Shown: positions 1 to 9,365, counted from the stretch's first letter. The stretch is DNA of 45,656 nt from an uncultured Coriobacteriaceae bacterium (GCA_902777325.1 CACYTH010000017.1:1-45656); one strand, 5' to 3'. Numbers and translations: made by a program. The notes: generated by a model not told the origin, from the sequence alone.

Positions 1-847
1 CATGTCGACGTGAGCCGGCACGGAGGAGGAGCCTGCGAACTGGGCGCTGCTGTGCATACGGCCCATGGTGTCGGTCATGCCGTAGGAGGCGGGGCCGGCA
101 TGCATGTTGTCCGGATGCAGGGTACGGCCAGTGCCGCCACCGGAAGCGACGGAGAAGTACTTCTTGCCAGCCAGCATGCGCTCCTTGAAGTAGGTGCCCG
201 CGACGGGATGCTGGAAGCGAGTCGGGTTGGTGGAGTTGCCGGTGATGGAGATGTCGGCATTCTCATGCCACATGATGGCAACGCCCTCGCGGACATCGTC
301 GGCGCCGTAGCAGTTGACGGCAGCGCGCGGACCATCGGAATACGGGATGGTCTGGACGACCTCAAGCTCGCCGGTGAAGTAGTCGAACTTGGTCTGGACA
401 TAGGTGAAGCCGTTGATGCGGGCGATGATCTGGGCGGCGTCCTTGCCGAGGCCGTTCAGGATGACGCGCAGCGGCTTCTTGCGGGCCTTGTTGGCGTTGT
501 TGGCGATGCCAATGGCGCCCTCAGCGGCGGCGAAGGACTCGTGGCCAGCGAGGAACGCGAAGCACTCGGTGTCCTCACCGAGCAGCATGGCGCCCAGGTT
601 GCCATGGCCCAGGCCGACCTTGCGGTCCTCGGCCACGGAGCCGGGGACGGATAGCGCAGCCGAGGGTGTAGGCCCACTTGGCGTTCTCGAATGCGATGGA
701 CTGGATGTCCTCGGTGATGTCATACGGGTTGAAGCCCAGGTCGGTACAAATCTTGAGGGCTTCCTCGAGGTCGGCGATACCATACTCAGCGAGCGTCTTG
801 TTGATCTTGTCGATACGGCGCTCGTAGCCTTCGAACGTGACTGCCAT
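1..847 (-). pseudogene. GGGtGRT family protein, frameshifted and cut by the window edge
   Basis: The N-terminal part (from the ATG at 847) reads MAVTFEGYERRIDKI and runs to ENAKWAYTLGCAI near 650. The rest continues in another frame from PGSVAEDRKVGLGHGN (about 646) to the window start and carries the family signature SGGGTGRTLHPDNMHAG. The frame change falls in a run of four G on the plus strand at 643-646; one base fewer would restore I-R-P-G-S. Compared with the family as I remember it, about 24 residues between the YTxGxAI and PGSVA segments are also missing. The C-terminus lies outside the window. GGGtGRT proteins have no proven role but usually sit beside the Fe-S scaffold-like gene found here 30 bp upstream. 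This could be a true pseudogene or an assembly error. The family assignment is firm; the broken status is less certain. Confidence 0.75.
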
Positions 848-877
848 TAAGCTCAGCTCCTTTCCTTGTGGTCGAAG

Positions 878-1570
878 TTACTCTTTGCGCGGGTCGATGG
901 TCTTGGCGGGAGCGTCCCACTGGCCATAGCGGCCGGTGTTGGCCTTGATGGCCTCGTTGGCGTCCTTGCCAGCCTTGACGTCGTCCATGAACTTGCCCAG
1001 GTTGACGAACTCGAAGCCGATGATCTCGTTGTTGTCGTTGAGGGCCAGCTGGGTGATGTAACCCTGGGTGAGCTCGAGGTAACGGGCGCCCTTGGCGGCG
1101 GTGCCATAGGTGGTGCCGACCATGGAGCGCAGACCCTTGCCGAGGTCGTCGAGGCCGGCGCCGATGGGCAGACCGTCCTCGGAGAAGGCGGTCTGGGTGC
1201 GGCCGTAGACGATCTGCAGGAACAGCTCGCGCATGGCAACGTTGATGGCGTCGCAGACGAGGTCGGTGTTCAGAGCCTCGAGGATGGTCTTCTTGGGAAG
1301 AATCTCGGCGGCCATGGCGGCGGAGTGGGTCATGCCGGAGCAACCGATGGTCTCGACGAGGGCCTCCTCGATGATGCCCTTCTTGACGTTAAGGCTCAGC
1401 TTGCAGCCGCCCTGCTGGGGGGCGCACCAACCGATGCCATGGGTGTAGCCAGAGATGTCCTCAAGCTGCTTGGCCTGGATCCACTGACCCTCCTCGGGAA
1501 TCGGTGCAGGCCCGTGGTATGCGCCCTTGGTCACGGGGCACATCTTCTCCACATCTGACGAATACTGCAT
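878..1570 (-). CDS. Iron-sulfur cluster assembly scaffold-like protein
   Basis: A 230-residue protein related to the IscU/NifU N-terminal fold, of the subgroup that travels with GGGtGRT proteins. Cysteines likely to bind metal or cluster are visible: GWCAPQQGGCKL near residues 48-57, the IscU-like IGCSGMTHSA near 77-86, and DLVCDAI near 105. The ATG at 1570 follows GGAGAGGAGC with ideal spacing. It is the first gene of a two-gene minus-strand unit; the broken GGGtGRT gene starts 30 bp after its stop. It is longer than a classical IscU (about 130 residues), with a C-terminal extension of unknown role. By inference it handles Fe-S cluster or metal delivery, but the real substrate of this subgroup is not established. 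Confidence 0.75.
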   Translation of the reverse strand: MQYSSDVEKMCPVTKGAYHGPAPIPEEGQWIQAKQLEDISGYTHGIGWCAPQQGGCKLSLNVKKGIIEEALVETIGCSGMTHSAAMAAEILPKKTILEALNTDLVCDAINVAMRELFLQIVYGRTQTAFSEDGLPIGAGLDDLGKGLRSMVGTTYGTAAKGARYLELTQGYITQLALNDNNEIIGFEFVNLGKFMDDVKAGKDANEAIKANTGRYGQWDAPAKTIDPRKE

Positions 1571-1922
1571 GAATGCTCCTCTCCATCACATCACGCATGA
1601 CCCCCCATAGGGACATGCTGAAGTCCGATTGACGCACAGGGAGCACGTGCAGACAGACGCCCCTTGCGCCTGCCCCTCTCCCTGCAAACCGTGTATGCCA
1701 ACCCCATGGCATATCACGCAAATAGTGTACGACACGATGTGACACAAACGTCCAACGGATGCGTGGACGTAGTTGGTTGTTCGGGTAACGTTTTCATTCG
1801 ACGGTCAAATGCGTTGCGGGGCGTGTGCGAGGACGTATAATCGTTCGAATGCCCATAGGCGGCTGTGGTCGGCCTCGCGCCGATCGACAAGCCCGCAAAA
1901 CCGCGCGAGAGGAGATGGCCCG
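1571..1922. other. Divergent intergenic region
   Basis: A 352-bp gap between the minus-strand scaffold gene and the plus-strand helicase gene. It holds a good plus-strand promoter (1814-1841) and the leader of the helicase gene. The long frame can be read upstream from an ATG at 1773, but that start lacks a ribosome binding site and its peptide looks non-coding. For the scaffold gene only a weak minus-strand -10-like TACACT near 1725 is seen. No small gene or RNA is recognised. Confidence 0.5.
1814..1841 (+). promoter_or_regulatory. Sigma-70-type promoter of the helicase gene
   Basis: TTGCGG at 1814-1819 and a perfect TATAAT at 1836-1841, with a 16-bp spacer. The start codon at 1923 lies about 80 bp downstream. 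The predicted start of transcription near 1848 also argues against the upstream ATG at 1773. Confidence 0.55.
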
Positions 1923-4900
1923 ATGATCAGCGAGCATGCGCTTGCGGCCGCGTGTCGTCCCGCCATCCTGGGGCGCGCACGCATGATTGCCCAGCGTGAG
2001 GGGCGTATTTGGGACAGAAGCTGCAGCTACGAGGGCAGGCTCACGCACCTCTCCGCGCGCATCGACAGCTCGTCGGGCTATGCGGACAGCTACGATGCCT
2101 CCCTCGTCGTCGACGAGACGGCGGACGAGGTCTTCTCGTACGAGTGCACCTGCCCGGCCGCCCGACGCTTCTCCGGACCCTGCAAGCACAGCATTGCCCT
2201 GGCGCTCGACTTCAACCGCAATGCCGACCTGTACGAGGGCTTCAGCGAGCTCGAGCATGTCTCCACCTCGCCGGCGCTCGCGGCCTTCCTCTCTCGCACC
2301 GCGCGTACCGCCCGGCCGCGCGTGGCCACCTCGTCGGCCGACCAACCCGCAACCGTGCGCGTGGAGCCACGCATCCTGCGCGACAACGACCTCTTCCTCG
2401 GGCTGCGCCTGGTGGGTCCGCGCGGCACCTACGTGGTGCGCGACCTCGGCGCCTTCGAGGCAAACATCAGCGAGGGGGCCTTCTTCGAGTACGGCAAGCG
2501 CCTCGCCTTCACCCACAACCTCGAGGCCTTCGTCGAGGCGGACCGCGAGCTGGTGCGCCTGGTGTGCCGCTGTGTGCGCAACCGGCGCAGCTACGCGGGG
2601 ACGCGCGCCTACGGGCACGTGTACACCACATCCGGCTCGTCGCTGAGCATTGGCAAGGAGCTGCGCCTCTCCGGCCCCGAGACCGACGAGCTCATGGCGC
2701 TCATGACAGGGCGTCGCGTGAGCTTCGAGACGGCGGCCGGCCCGCTGGCGGGCAAGACGCGCCAGCTCGAGGTGGCCAACGGCGATCCGGACATCTCGCT
2801 TGGGCTCTCCTGCACCACGACCGACGCCTTCAGGATCGAGCGGGGGCGTGCGGTGGAGGTGTTTGGCACGGGCGAGCGGGTGTATGCGGTCCAGGACGAC
2901 CGGCTGTTCCGCTGCTCGTCGCGCATGCTGCCCATCGCGGCTTTCCTGCAGCAGGTCTACTGCAGCCAGGCGAGCGACCTCATGATGACCTCCGAGGACG
3001 CGCGGCGCTTCTGCGTGTCGGTGCTGCCCGCGCTCGAGCGGGCGATGCGGGTGGACGTCGCGCCGGAGCTCGACGCGCTGCGCCCAGATCCGCTGCGCCT
3101 CACCTTTGTGCTGGACTGTCAGGGCCAGCTGGCGACCTGCGATGCCATCGCGCGCTACGGCGAGCGCAGCGTGCGGCTCTTTGACCGCATCCAGGGCGAC
3201 GAGGCCCTGTGGCGTGACGCTCCGGCCGAGGCGGACGCCCGTGCGGTGGTGGCGCGCTACTTTACCACCGTGCGCTCCGCGGAGGTGCTGGTGAGCCGCC
3301 CCGACGCCGAGTCGGTGGCCCGCATCGCCTACGAGGGCGTGGGCGAGCTCCGACGTCTGGGGGAGGTGCGCGTGAGCGAGGCCTTTGCGCTCATGGCGAC
3401 CCGCCATCGCCCGCGCGTGCGGGTGGCCGTGTCGGCGCGCTCTGGCCTGATCGACCTCAGGATGAGCGCCGACGACCTGCCGGCTGACGAGCTGCACGCC
3501 ATTCTCGCAAGCTATCGTCAGCGCAAGCGCTTCCACCGCCTGCGCGACGGCTCCTTTGTGGACCTTTCCGGAGACGAGCTCGCCGAGGCGGCGCGCCTGG
3601 TGGACGAGCTGGGCCTCTCTGCTCGCGAGCTCGCTGCAGGCAGCGTCAGCATCCCCTCCTACAAGGCCTTCCTGCTGGACGCCCTCACGACCGACGAGGA
3701 GAAGGACCTCTCCTTCGAGGAGTGCCTGGAGGGCTTTCGCGAGGTGGACACGGACGCCTACCAGGTGCCGACGACGCTTGCCGAGCGCATGCGTCCCTAC
3801 CAGGTCACGGGCTTCAAGTGGCTGTCGGCGCTCGCGGACATGGGCTTTGGCGGCATCCTTGCCGACGAGATGGGCCTGGGCAAGTCCCTGCAGGTCATCT
3901 CGCTCCTCGTCTCGCGCCGCGGGCGGGGGCAGACGCTGATCGTGTGTCCCGCCTCGCTCGTCTACAACTGGGTGGCCGAGTTCGAGAAGTTTGCCCCGCA
4001 GATGGACGTGGTGGCGGTTGCCGGTAGCGCCCAGGAGCGCAAGCGTGTTCGTGGCGAGCGCGGCCACGAGGTGCTCGTCACCTCGTACGACCTGCTCCGT
4101 CGCGACATCGAGGACTGGGCGGGCATGCATCTGTGGTGCGCGGTTCTCGACGAGGCCCAGTACGTCAAGAACCACCAGACGCTGGCTGCGCGCGCCGTCA
4201 AGGTGCTCGACGCGAGGCACCGCTTTGCGCTGACGGGCACACCGGTCGAGAACCGCCTCTCCGAGCTCTGGAGCATCTTCGACTTCCTGATGCCGGGGCT
4301 GCTCGGCGGCTACGAGCGCTTCCGCGAGCACTACGAGCAGCCCATCGTGGATGGGGACGATGATGCGGGCCGGACGCTCAGGGCGGCGGTCAGCCCCTTT
4401 GTGCTGCGGCGCCTCAAGTCCGACGTGCTCGACGACCTGCCCGAGAAGCTCGAGCAGGTGGTGAGCTGCCGCATGGGTCGGACGCAGCGCGAGCTGTACG
4501 CGGCGCGCGAGCAGGCCCTGCGCCAGTCCCTCGCGGGAGGCGAGCAGGACCTGGGCACCGAGCGCATGCAGGTGCTGGCCGAGCTCACGCGCCTGCGCCA
4601 GCTCTGCTGCGACCCGCGGCTGGTCTACGAGGACTATGACGGCGGCAGCTGCAAGCTGGACACCATCATGCAACTGGTGTCGCAGGCCATCGACGCGCGT
4701 CAGAAGGTGCTCGTGTTCTCGCAGTTCACGAGCTACCTGGCCCTTGTGGCGGAGCGGCTCGAGGCGGCTGACGTGGCCTTCTACACCATCACGGGGGCCA
4801 CGCCCAAGCAGCGGCGCGTGGAGCTTGTGGACGCCTTCAACGCGGATGACACGCCGGTCTTTCTGGTCTCGCTCAGGGCGGGAGGCACGGGCCTCAACCT

Positions 4901-5168
4901 GGTGGGAGCCTCGGTGGTCATCCATGCCGACCCGTGGTGGAACGTTGCCGTGCAGGACCAGGCGACCGACCGGGCGCATCGCATCGGGCAGACGCGCGAC
5001 GTGGCCGTCTACAAGGTCATCGCGGCCCACACCATCGAGGAGCGCATACTGCTGCTGCAGGAGTCCAAGAGCGACCTCGCGGAGCAGTTCGTGGGCACCG
5101 GCGGCGGCTTGACGTCGCTCTCGGCGCTCAAGCGTGAAGACCTGTTGCGGCTGCTCCAGGAGACGTAA
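1923..5168 (+). CDS. SWIM zinc-finger SNF2-family helicase
   Basis: A 1081-residue Swi2/Snf2 ATPase. An N-terminal SWIM zinc finger has C75, C77, C87 and H89 (YECTCPA...GPCKHS). The middle (about 100-600) is a bacterial SNF2-associated region. The SNF2 ATPase follows: Walker A DEMGLGKS near 650, the DEAQ box near 742 (LDEAQYVKN) and TGTPVENR. The helicase C lobe (about 910-1060) has LVFSQF, GGTGLNL and the late motif DRAHRIGQ. Such proteins translocate on DNA and remodel protein-DNA complexes; in bacteria of this type the substrate is unknown. The chosen ATG has GAGAGGAGATGGCCCG in front; the ATG at 1773 has no such site and precedes the promoter. The gene is followed after 46 bp by a DUF554 gene on the same strand, with no evident functional link. 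Confidence 0.9.
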   Translation: MISEHALAAACRPAILGRARMIAQREGRIWDRSCSYEGRLTHLSARIDSSSGYADSYDASLVVDETADEVFSYECTCPAARRFSGPCKHSIALALDFNRNADLYEGFSELEHVSTSPALAAFLSRTARTARPRVATSSADQPATVRVEPRILRDNDLFLGLRLVGPRGTYVVRDLGAFEANISEGAFFEYGKRLAFTHNLEAFVEADRELVRLVCRCVRNRRSYAGTRAYGHVYTTSGSSLSIGKELRLSGPETDELMALMTGRRVSFETAAGPLAGKTRQLEVANGDPDISLGLSCTTTDAFRIERGRAVEVFGTGERVYAVQDDRLFRCSSRMLPIAAFLQQVYCSQASDLMMTSEDARRFCVSVLPALERAMRVDVAPELDALRPDPLRLTFVLDCQGQLATCDAIARYGERSVRLFDRIQGDEALWRDAPAEADARAVVARYFTTVRSAEVLVSRPDAESVARIAYEGVGELRRLGEVRVSEAFALMATRHRPRVRVAVSARSGLIDLRMSADDLPADELHAILASYRQRKRFHRLRDGSFVDLSGDELAEAARLVDELGLSARELAAGSVSIPSYKAFLLDALTTDEEKDLSFEECLEGFREVDTDAYQVPTTLAERMRPYQVTGFKWLSALADMGFGGILADEMGLGKSLQVISLLVSRRGRGQTLIVCPASLVYNWVAEFEKFAPQMDVVAVAGSAQERKRVRGERGHEVLVTSYDLLRRDIEDWAGMHLWCAVLDEAQYVKNHQTLAARAVKVLDARHRFALTGTPVENRLSELWSIFDFLMPGLLGGYERFREHYEQPIVDGDDDAGRTLRAAVSPFVLRRLKSDVLDDLPEKLEQVVSCRMGRTQRELYAAREQALRQSLAGGEQDLGTERMQVLAELTRLRQLCCDPRLVYEDYDGGSCKLDTIMQLVSQAIDARQKVLVFSQFTSYLALVAERLEAADVAFYTITGATPKQRRVELVDAFNADDTPVFLVSLRAGGTGLNLVGASVVIHADPWWNVAVQDQATDRAHRIGQTRDVAVYKVIAAHTIEERILLLQESKSDLAEQFVGTGGGLTSLSALKREDLLRLLQET

Positions 5169-5214
5169 ACTGTGCGGGAACCCTGCATTTGGCAAGAAGA
5201 AAGAAGTAAATAGA

Positions 5215-5928
5215 GTGGTTGTCTTTGGTGCGTTGATGAATGCCCTTGAGGCGATGGTGGGCGGCCTGATCGGCCTTGCCTTCAAGAGCCGCGTCTCGGA
5301 GAGCCTGGGAGACTTCCTGCTCAAGGGGCAGGGCCTCTGCGTGGTGCTGGTGGCCGTGCAGGGCATGGCTGGCGAGGGCGACATCAGCGTGGTGACCCTC
5401 TCGGTGGGCATCGGTGCGGTGATCGGCTACCTTCTCGACATCGACGGCGCCGTGCGCAGGCTGGGCGACTGGGTGCAGGCGCGTCTTGACAAGCTCCTTG
5501 CGGGCAGCACGCGCTTCGGCAGCTTCTCGGAGGGCTATGTCACCTCGACGCTCTTCACCTGCACGGGTGCCATGGCCATCGTCGGATCGCTCAACTCCGG
5601 CCTTCTCGGCGACCACGCGACGCTCATCGCCAAGGGCGTGATCGACCTCGTGGTCTGCATTCCGATGGCCGCGACCATGGGAATCGGCGTGCCGTTTTGC
5701 GGCGTCTCCCTCTTTGTGTACGAGTCCGCGTTGAGCCTCGCGGCAAGTGCGGTGGGCCCGATGCTCACCGACGCGGTCATCGCACAGATGTCGGTCACGG
5801 GCTCGCTGCTGCTGTTTGCCGTCGCCACCAACCTGCTGGGCATCACCGACATCAAGGTGGCCAACCTGCTGCCCGCGGCCTTCATGCCCATCGCGCTCGT
5901 TCCCCTTCTGGCCCTTCTGGGCATGTAG
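5215..5928 (+). CDS. DUF554 family membrane protein (YqgA/YdfK-like)
   Basis: A 237-residue integral membrane protein of the DUF554 family, whose function is unknown (a transport role has been proposed). About seven hydrophobic segments span the chain, starting with VFGALMNALEAMVGGLIGLAF. Glycine-rich helix stretches such as LSVGIGAVIGYLL and MAATMGIGVPFCG are typical. The GTG at 5215 was chosen because the family starts immediately before the first membrane helix; the ATG at 5134 lies inside the helicase gene and would add a charged, non-family tail. The ribosome binding site is weak (AAGAAAGAAG, about 8-15 bp upstream). It starts 46 bp after the helicase gene, so cotranscription is plausible. 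A 19-bp perfect hairpin follows it. Confidence 0.8.
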   Translation: MVVFGALMNALEAMVGGLIGLAFKSRVSESLGDFLLKGQGLCVVLVAVQGMAGEGDISVVTLSVGIGAVIGYLLDIDGAVRRLGDWVQARLDKLLAGSTRFGSFSEGYVTSTLFTCTGAMAIVGSLNSGLLGDHATLIAKGVIDLVVCIPMAATMGIGVPFCGVSLFVYESALSLAASAVGPMLTDAVIAQMSVTGSLLLFAVATNLLGITDIKVANLLPAAFMPIALVPLLALLGM

Positions 5929-5953
5929 CCCGCTGGCAAAAGCCGACAAGTGC

Positions 5954-5994
5954 ACGAGGCCCGCACATGCGACCATCGCATGTGCGGGCCTCGT
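5954..5994. terminator. Bidirectional hairpin between convergent genes
   Basis: Perfect inverted repeat with 19-bp arms at 5954-5972 and 5976-5994 and a 3-nt loop (CCA). It lies between the DUF554 gene (plus) and the YARHG lipoprotein gene (minus). There is no strong U-run on either side, so termination would rely on stem strength. Confidence 0.7.
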
Positions 5995-6032
5995 TGGTGT
6001 CGTTTCGGATTGACCGCGCGGAGGCGTGCCCC

Positions 6033-7445
6033 TTACGGCTTGGGCACGTACTCGGAGCCCATGGACTTCTCCAGGTCGAGGATCGTCTGGACGTTCTGCT
6101 CCTCCACGGAGTTGAGGATGCCCTCGACCTTCTTGAACTCCTTGCTCGTCAGCGTGGGCGTGTACCAGCTCTTTGCCTCGAAGTAGGACTTGAGGTCGTC
6201 GACCGTGAAGATGTATCCGTGGCGAGCGGGAATCTCGTTGCGCGCGACGTAGAGCTCCCAGGTGGAGAGCCCGGAGAGCTCCTGCTGCGTGTAGGCGTGG
6301 GAGTCGGAGTAGGGCAGCACGTAGCCGTCCGTGCCGGTGTCCATGGGCCTTACGACCATGCTGCTGCCCGTCTGGGTGGGGCTGCTGGGTTCGCTCGGGG
6401 TTGACGGGCTGCTTGGGCTGGTGGTGCCGCCTGTCTGGCTACCGCCGGGCTGCGCGGATGCCTGGCCATCATGGGTGACGGCAAACTCGCAGGTGTAGTC
6501 GAGCAGGTTGCAGTACGACTTGACCGAGTCGGGCGTAAAGTTGAAGACGATGGTCTCGTAGACGGTGTTTACCAGCATCTGCATGGTGGCGTCCGCAGGC
6601 GACGAGCCGTTGGTGCTGCTTCTCGCATTGACGAACTCGTAGTCACCGTAGGCCCCGGTGTATTCGGACTGGCCAGGGTACACCGCTGGGTAGGAGTAGG
6701 CCCCGCTGCCCTGGATGGCCCCGTTGCCGTCAGGCGCCTGTAGGTCGAACTCGAACTTGTAGGGCAGGCGGTTCTGCCGGTAGTAGGGGTCGTTCTGCTG
6801 GCTCGACTCCGTGCCGCTCCAGTGTCCCGCCACCTTCCAGGTGGTCTGCACGCCGGAGAAGTCGGCCTCCTCGCTCCAGGAGAGCGCGGCGCAGGAGTCG
6901 CCGCTGGCGCCCCGGTGCTGCAGCGTGGCCTGGTAGATGGCCGTGCCCGCAAAGTCGCAGTAGGTGTGCTGCTCGCTGACCTCGTAGCTCTTCTGGTAGG
7001 AGAAGGGGCCGGGCGTCAGCTCCTTTCCGCCTTGAATGCCGGAGTAGCCGAACTGGGCCATGTAGGCGTCGGCCTCGGTGGAGCTGATGCTCGGCGGCGT
7101 CACGATCTCCTCGTCCTGGTAGGGGTTCCACCACTCGAGCTGCCATCCGCCCGTCTCGTACTTCTTGACGTTGAGCTCGGCATAGACCGTGCGCGTGAGG
7201 CCGTCGCCCTCCAGCGTGATCTCGCAGTCCAGCACCTGCGTCTCGTCGGTGACGTCTGCCCTGACGATGTCGATGGACGTGGCCTCTTGGGTGTGGGTCA
7301 TGTCGTCGAGCCGGTAGTCCAGGATGGTGTCGGGCAGGAGGCCGCGAACCTCTCGCTCGGACAGGCTTCCATCAGAGGAGCAGCCACCCAGGGTGACGGC
7401 GGCCAGAATGAGGGCAAATGCTGCCCCAAGAAGCGAACGCCTCAT
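6033..7445 (-). CDS. YARHG-domain lipoprotein
   Basis: A 470-residue surface lipoprotein. The signal peptide MRRSLLGAAFALILAAVTLGGC ends in the lipobox LGGC with lipidated Cys22. The body (about 25-350) is an uncharacterised extracytoplasmic region that includes SREVRGLLPDTI-like and tryptophan-rich stretches. A Gly/Ser/Thr/Pro linker follows (about 350-390), then a C-terminal YARHG domain (about 400-465) with the hallmark ARNEIPARHGYIF. YARHG domains are extracellular modules of unknown ligand, often tethered to membrane anchors. The ATG at 7445 has an ideal AAAGGAGG site; the frame extends upstream to 7529 but without a signal peptide or binding site. It is a single gene, convergent with DUF554. 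Its role may be cell-wall or surface sensing, which is not demonstrated. Confidence 0.8.
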   Translation of the reverse strand: MRRSLLGAAFALILAAVTLGGCSSDGSLSEREVRGLLPDTILDYRLDDMTHTQEATSIDIVRADVTDETQVLDCEITLEGDGLTRTVYAELNVKKYETGGWQLEWWNPYQDEEIVTPPSISSTEADAYMAQFGYSGIQGGKELTPGPFSYQKSYEVSEQHTYCDFAGTAIYQATLQHRGASGDSCAALSWSEEADFSGVQTTWKVAGHWSGTESSQQNDPYYRQNRLPYKFEFDLQAPDGNGAIQGSGAYSYPAVYPGQSEYTGAYGDYEFVNARSSTNGSSPADATMQMLVNTVYETIVFNFTPDSVKSYCNLLDYTCEFAVTHDGQASAQPGGSQTGGTTSPSSPSTPSEPSSPTQTGSSMVVRPMDTGTDGYVLPYSDSHAYTQQELSGLSTWELYVARNEIPARHGYIFTVDDLKSYFEAKSWYTPTLTSKEFKKVEGILNSVEEQNVQTILDLEKSMGSEYVPKP

Positions 7446-7546
7446 CGGGAACCTCCTTTGTATGGCATGGCAAAGCCCCTCCATTCTATCTGCCATGCCG
7501 GCAGGGCTTGCCATGCCTGTGCCGACCAAGGGGCCGAGCGTGAAGA

Positions 7547-7577
7547 AACGCCCCGGGCGCTGGGCGACCGGGGCGTT
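7547..7577 (-). terminator. Rho-independent-type terminator of the acyl-CoA synthetase gene
   Basis: Perfect 10-bp stem AACGCCCCGG / CCGGGGCGTT with an 11-nt loop. On the minus strand it is followed by TCTTCACG. It lies 22 bp after the synthetase stop and before the lipoprotein promoter region. Confidence 0.65.
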
Positions 7578-7598
7578 GGGAGTGCTTGCGATTGGGGC

Positions 7599-9335
7599 CT
7601 AGCGAGAGTGCCAGGACTCGTCGGCGTGACTCTTGTCGCTGCCGATGGAGTGCTTCTTGTCGTCGTCGACGATACCGTCCTGCGTGCGGATGAGCTTGCG
7701 CTTGATCTTGCCGCCGACGGTCTTGGGCAGCTCGTCCACGTACTCAACGATGCGCGGGTACTTGTAGGGAGCGGTTTCCTTCTTGACCCAGTTCTGAAGC
7801 TCCTTGGTGAGATCGGGGGAGGGCTCATAGCCGCGGGCCAGCACGATGGTTGCCTTGACCACCTTGCCGCGGATGGGATCGGGCGCGGCGGTGACGGCGC
7901 ACTCGACCACGGCGTCGTGCTTGACCAGCGCGCTCTCCACCTCGAAGGGCCCGATGCGGTAGCCGGAGCACTTGATGACGTCGTCGTTGCGGCCGACGAA
8001 GGTGACGTAGCCGTCGATGTCGCGCCAGGCCATGTCGTGCAGGTTGTAGTACTCGCCGCCCACGGCCTCCTCGGTGGCCACGGGGTTGTTGTAGTAGCCC
8101 ACAAACAGTCCGGGCGGGTAGGCGTCCTTGAGGTGCGTGACGCAGATGGCGCCCTCGTCGCCGTCCTCGACCTCGTTGCCGTCGTCGTCGAGCAGCTTGA
8201 TGCTGAGCAGCGGGCTGGGCTTGCCCATGGAGCCGGGGTGCGGCTCGATCCAGGGGAAGTTGGCGAGGAGGACGGGGCCCTCGGTCTGGCCGAAGCCCTC
8301 GCGGATCTTCTTGCCGGTGAGCTTCTCCCACTTGATGGTGACCTCGGCGTTGAGCGGCTCGCCGGCGGTGGCAAAGTTCTCGATGCTTGACAGGTCGTAG
8401 GACGCGACGTCCTCCTGCAGCATGAAGCGGTACATGGTCGGGGGAGCGCAGAAGGTCTTGAGGTCGTAGTCCTGCATGTGCTGCAGCAGCTTGGTGGGCA
8501 CGAACTTGAGCATGTCGTAGCAGAAGATCTCGGCGCCGGCGATCCACTGGCCGTAGATCTTGCCCCAGCCGAACTTGGCCCAGCCACTGTCGGTCACGCT
8601 CATGTGCAGGCCGTTCTCGCGCACCTGCTGCCAGTACTTGGCCGTGATGATGTGGCCCAGCGGATGGGCGAAGTTGTGCATGACCGCCTTGGGGTTGCCC
8701 GTGGTGCCGCTGGTGAAGTAGATGAGCATGATGTCCTTGGAGGTGGTGGCAGCCTCGCCGGTGGGGCGCTGCCAGTCCTCGGAGGCGTTGGCGAGAAGCT
8801 CGTCGAAGGAGAGCCATCCCTCGCGCGTGCCAGCCACGACCACCTTGTTCTGGACGCTCGGGGCCTTCTCTATGGCGCCCTCAGCCTGGCGGCAGACGTA
8901 GTCGTCGTCGACGCAGACCAGCATCTTGACCTTGGCGGTGTTGGCGCGATAGGCGATGTCGTGGGTGGTGAGCTGCAGCGTTGCGGGGATGATGGTGGCG
9001 CCGATCTTGCACAGCGCGCTTGCGACCACCCAGTACTCCCACCGGCGGCGCAGGATGCACATCACGACGTCACCCTTGCCGATGCCGAGCTCGACAAAGG
9101 CGTTGGCGGCGCGGTTGGAGAGGCGCGATATCTCGGTGAAGGTGAACTCGCGCTCCTCGCCCTCGTCGTTGCACCAGAGCAGCGCCTTCTTCTCGGGCTC
9201 GACGCGCGCCCACTCGTCCACGACGTCGTAGCCGAAGTTGAAGTCGTCGGGCACGTTGATCTTGAAGTTTTCGAAGAAGTCCTCGTAGGAGTCGAAGTCG
9301 ATGCGGGGGCAGTACTTGTTGAGAATGTGGTTCAT
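7599..9335 (-). CDS. AMP-forming acyl-CoA synthetase (ANL superfamily)
   Basis: A 578-residue enzyme that activates a carboxylic acid as acyl-adenylate and transfers it to CoA. The P-loop motif YFTSGTTGNPKAV lies near residues 206-218. A5-like FGQTEGP and the C-domain hinge and catalytic lysine region (GYRIGPFEVE; TVGGKIKRK near the end) are intact. Length and motifs fit the medium-chain/benzoate-type acyl-CoA synthetase group; the acyl substrate cannot be read from the sequence. It starts 30 bp after the stop of an XRE-cupin regulator, forming a two-gene unit that often recurs in gut anaerobes, so the regulator may sense the same acid or its CoA ester. A hairpin follows the gene. Confidence 0.85.
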   Translation of the reverse strand: MNHILNKYCPRIDFDSYEDFFENFKINVPDDFNFGYDVVDEWARVEPEKKALLWCNDEGEEREFTFTEISRLSNRAANAFVELGIGKGDVVMCILRRRWEYWVVASALCKIGATIIPATLQLTTHDIAYRANTAKVKMLVCVDDDYVCRQAEGAIEKAPSVQNKVVVAGTREGWLSFDELLANASEDWQRPTGEAATTSKDIMLIYFTSGTTGNPKAVMHNFAHPLGHIITAKYWQQVRENGLHMSVTDSGWAKFGWGKIYGQWIAGAEIFCYDMLKFVPTKLLQHMQDYDLKTFCAPPTMYRFMLQEDVASYDLSSIENFATAGEPLNAEVTIKWEKLTGKKIREGFGQTEGPVLLANFPWIEPHPGSMGKPSPLLSIKLLDDDGNEVEDGDEGAICVTHLKDAYPPGLFVGYYNNPVATEEAVGGEYYNLHDMAWRDIDGYVTFVGRNDDVIKCSGYRIGPFEVESALVKHDAVVECAVTAAPDPIRGKVVKATIVLARGYEPSPDLTKELQNWVKKETAPYKYPRIVEYVDELPKTVGGKIKRKLIRTQDGIVDDDKKHSIGSDKSHADESWHSR

Positions 9336-9365
9336 GGTGTCCTCTGTGCGTTGGGATGGGTGAGG

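Noticed and set aside
1794..5411. 1205-codon minus-strand open frame opposite the helicase gene
   Set aside because: Antisense shadow of a high-GC gene; no start site or recognisable domain, and the plus frame has full SNF2 and SWIM motifs.
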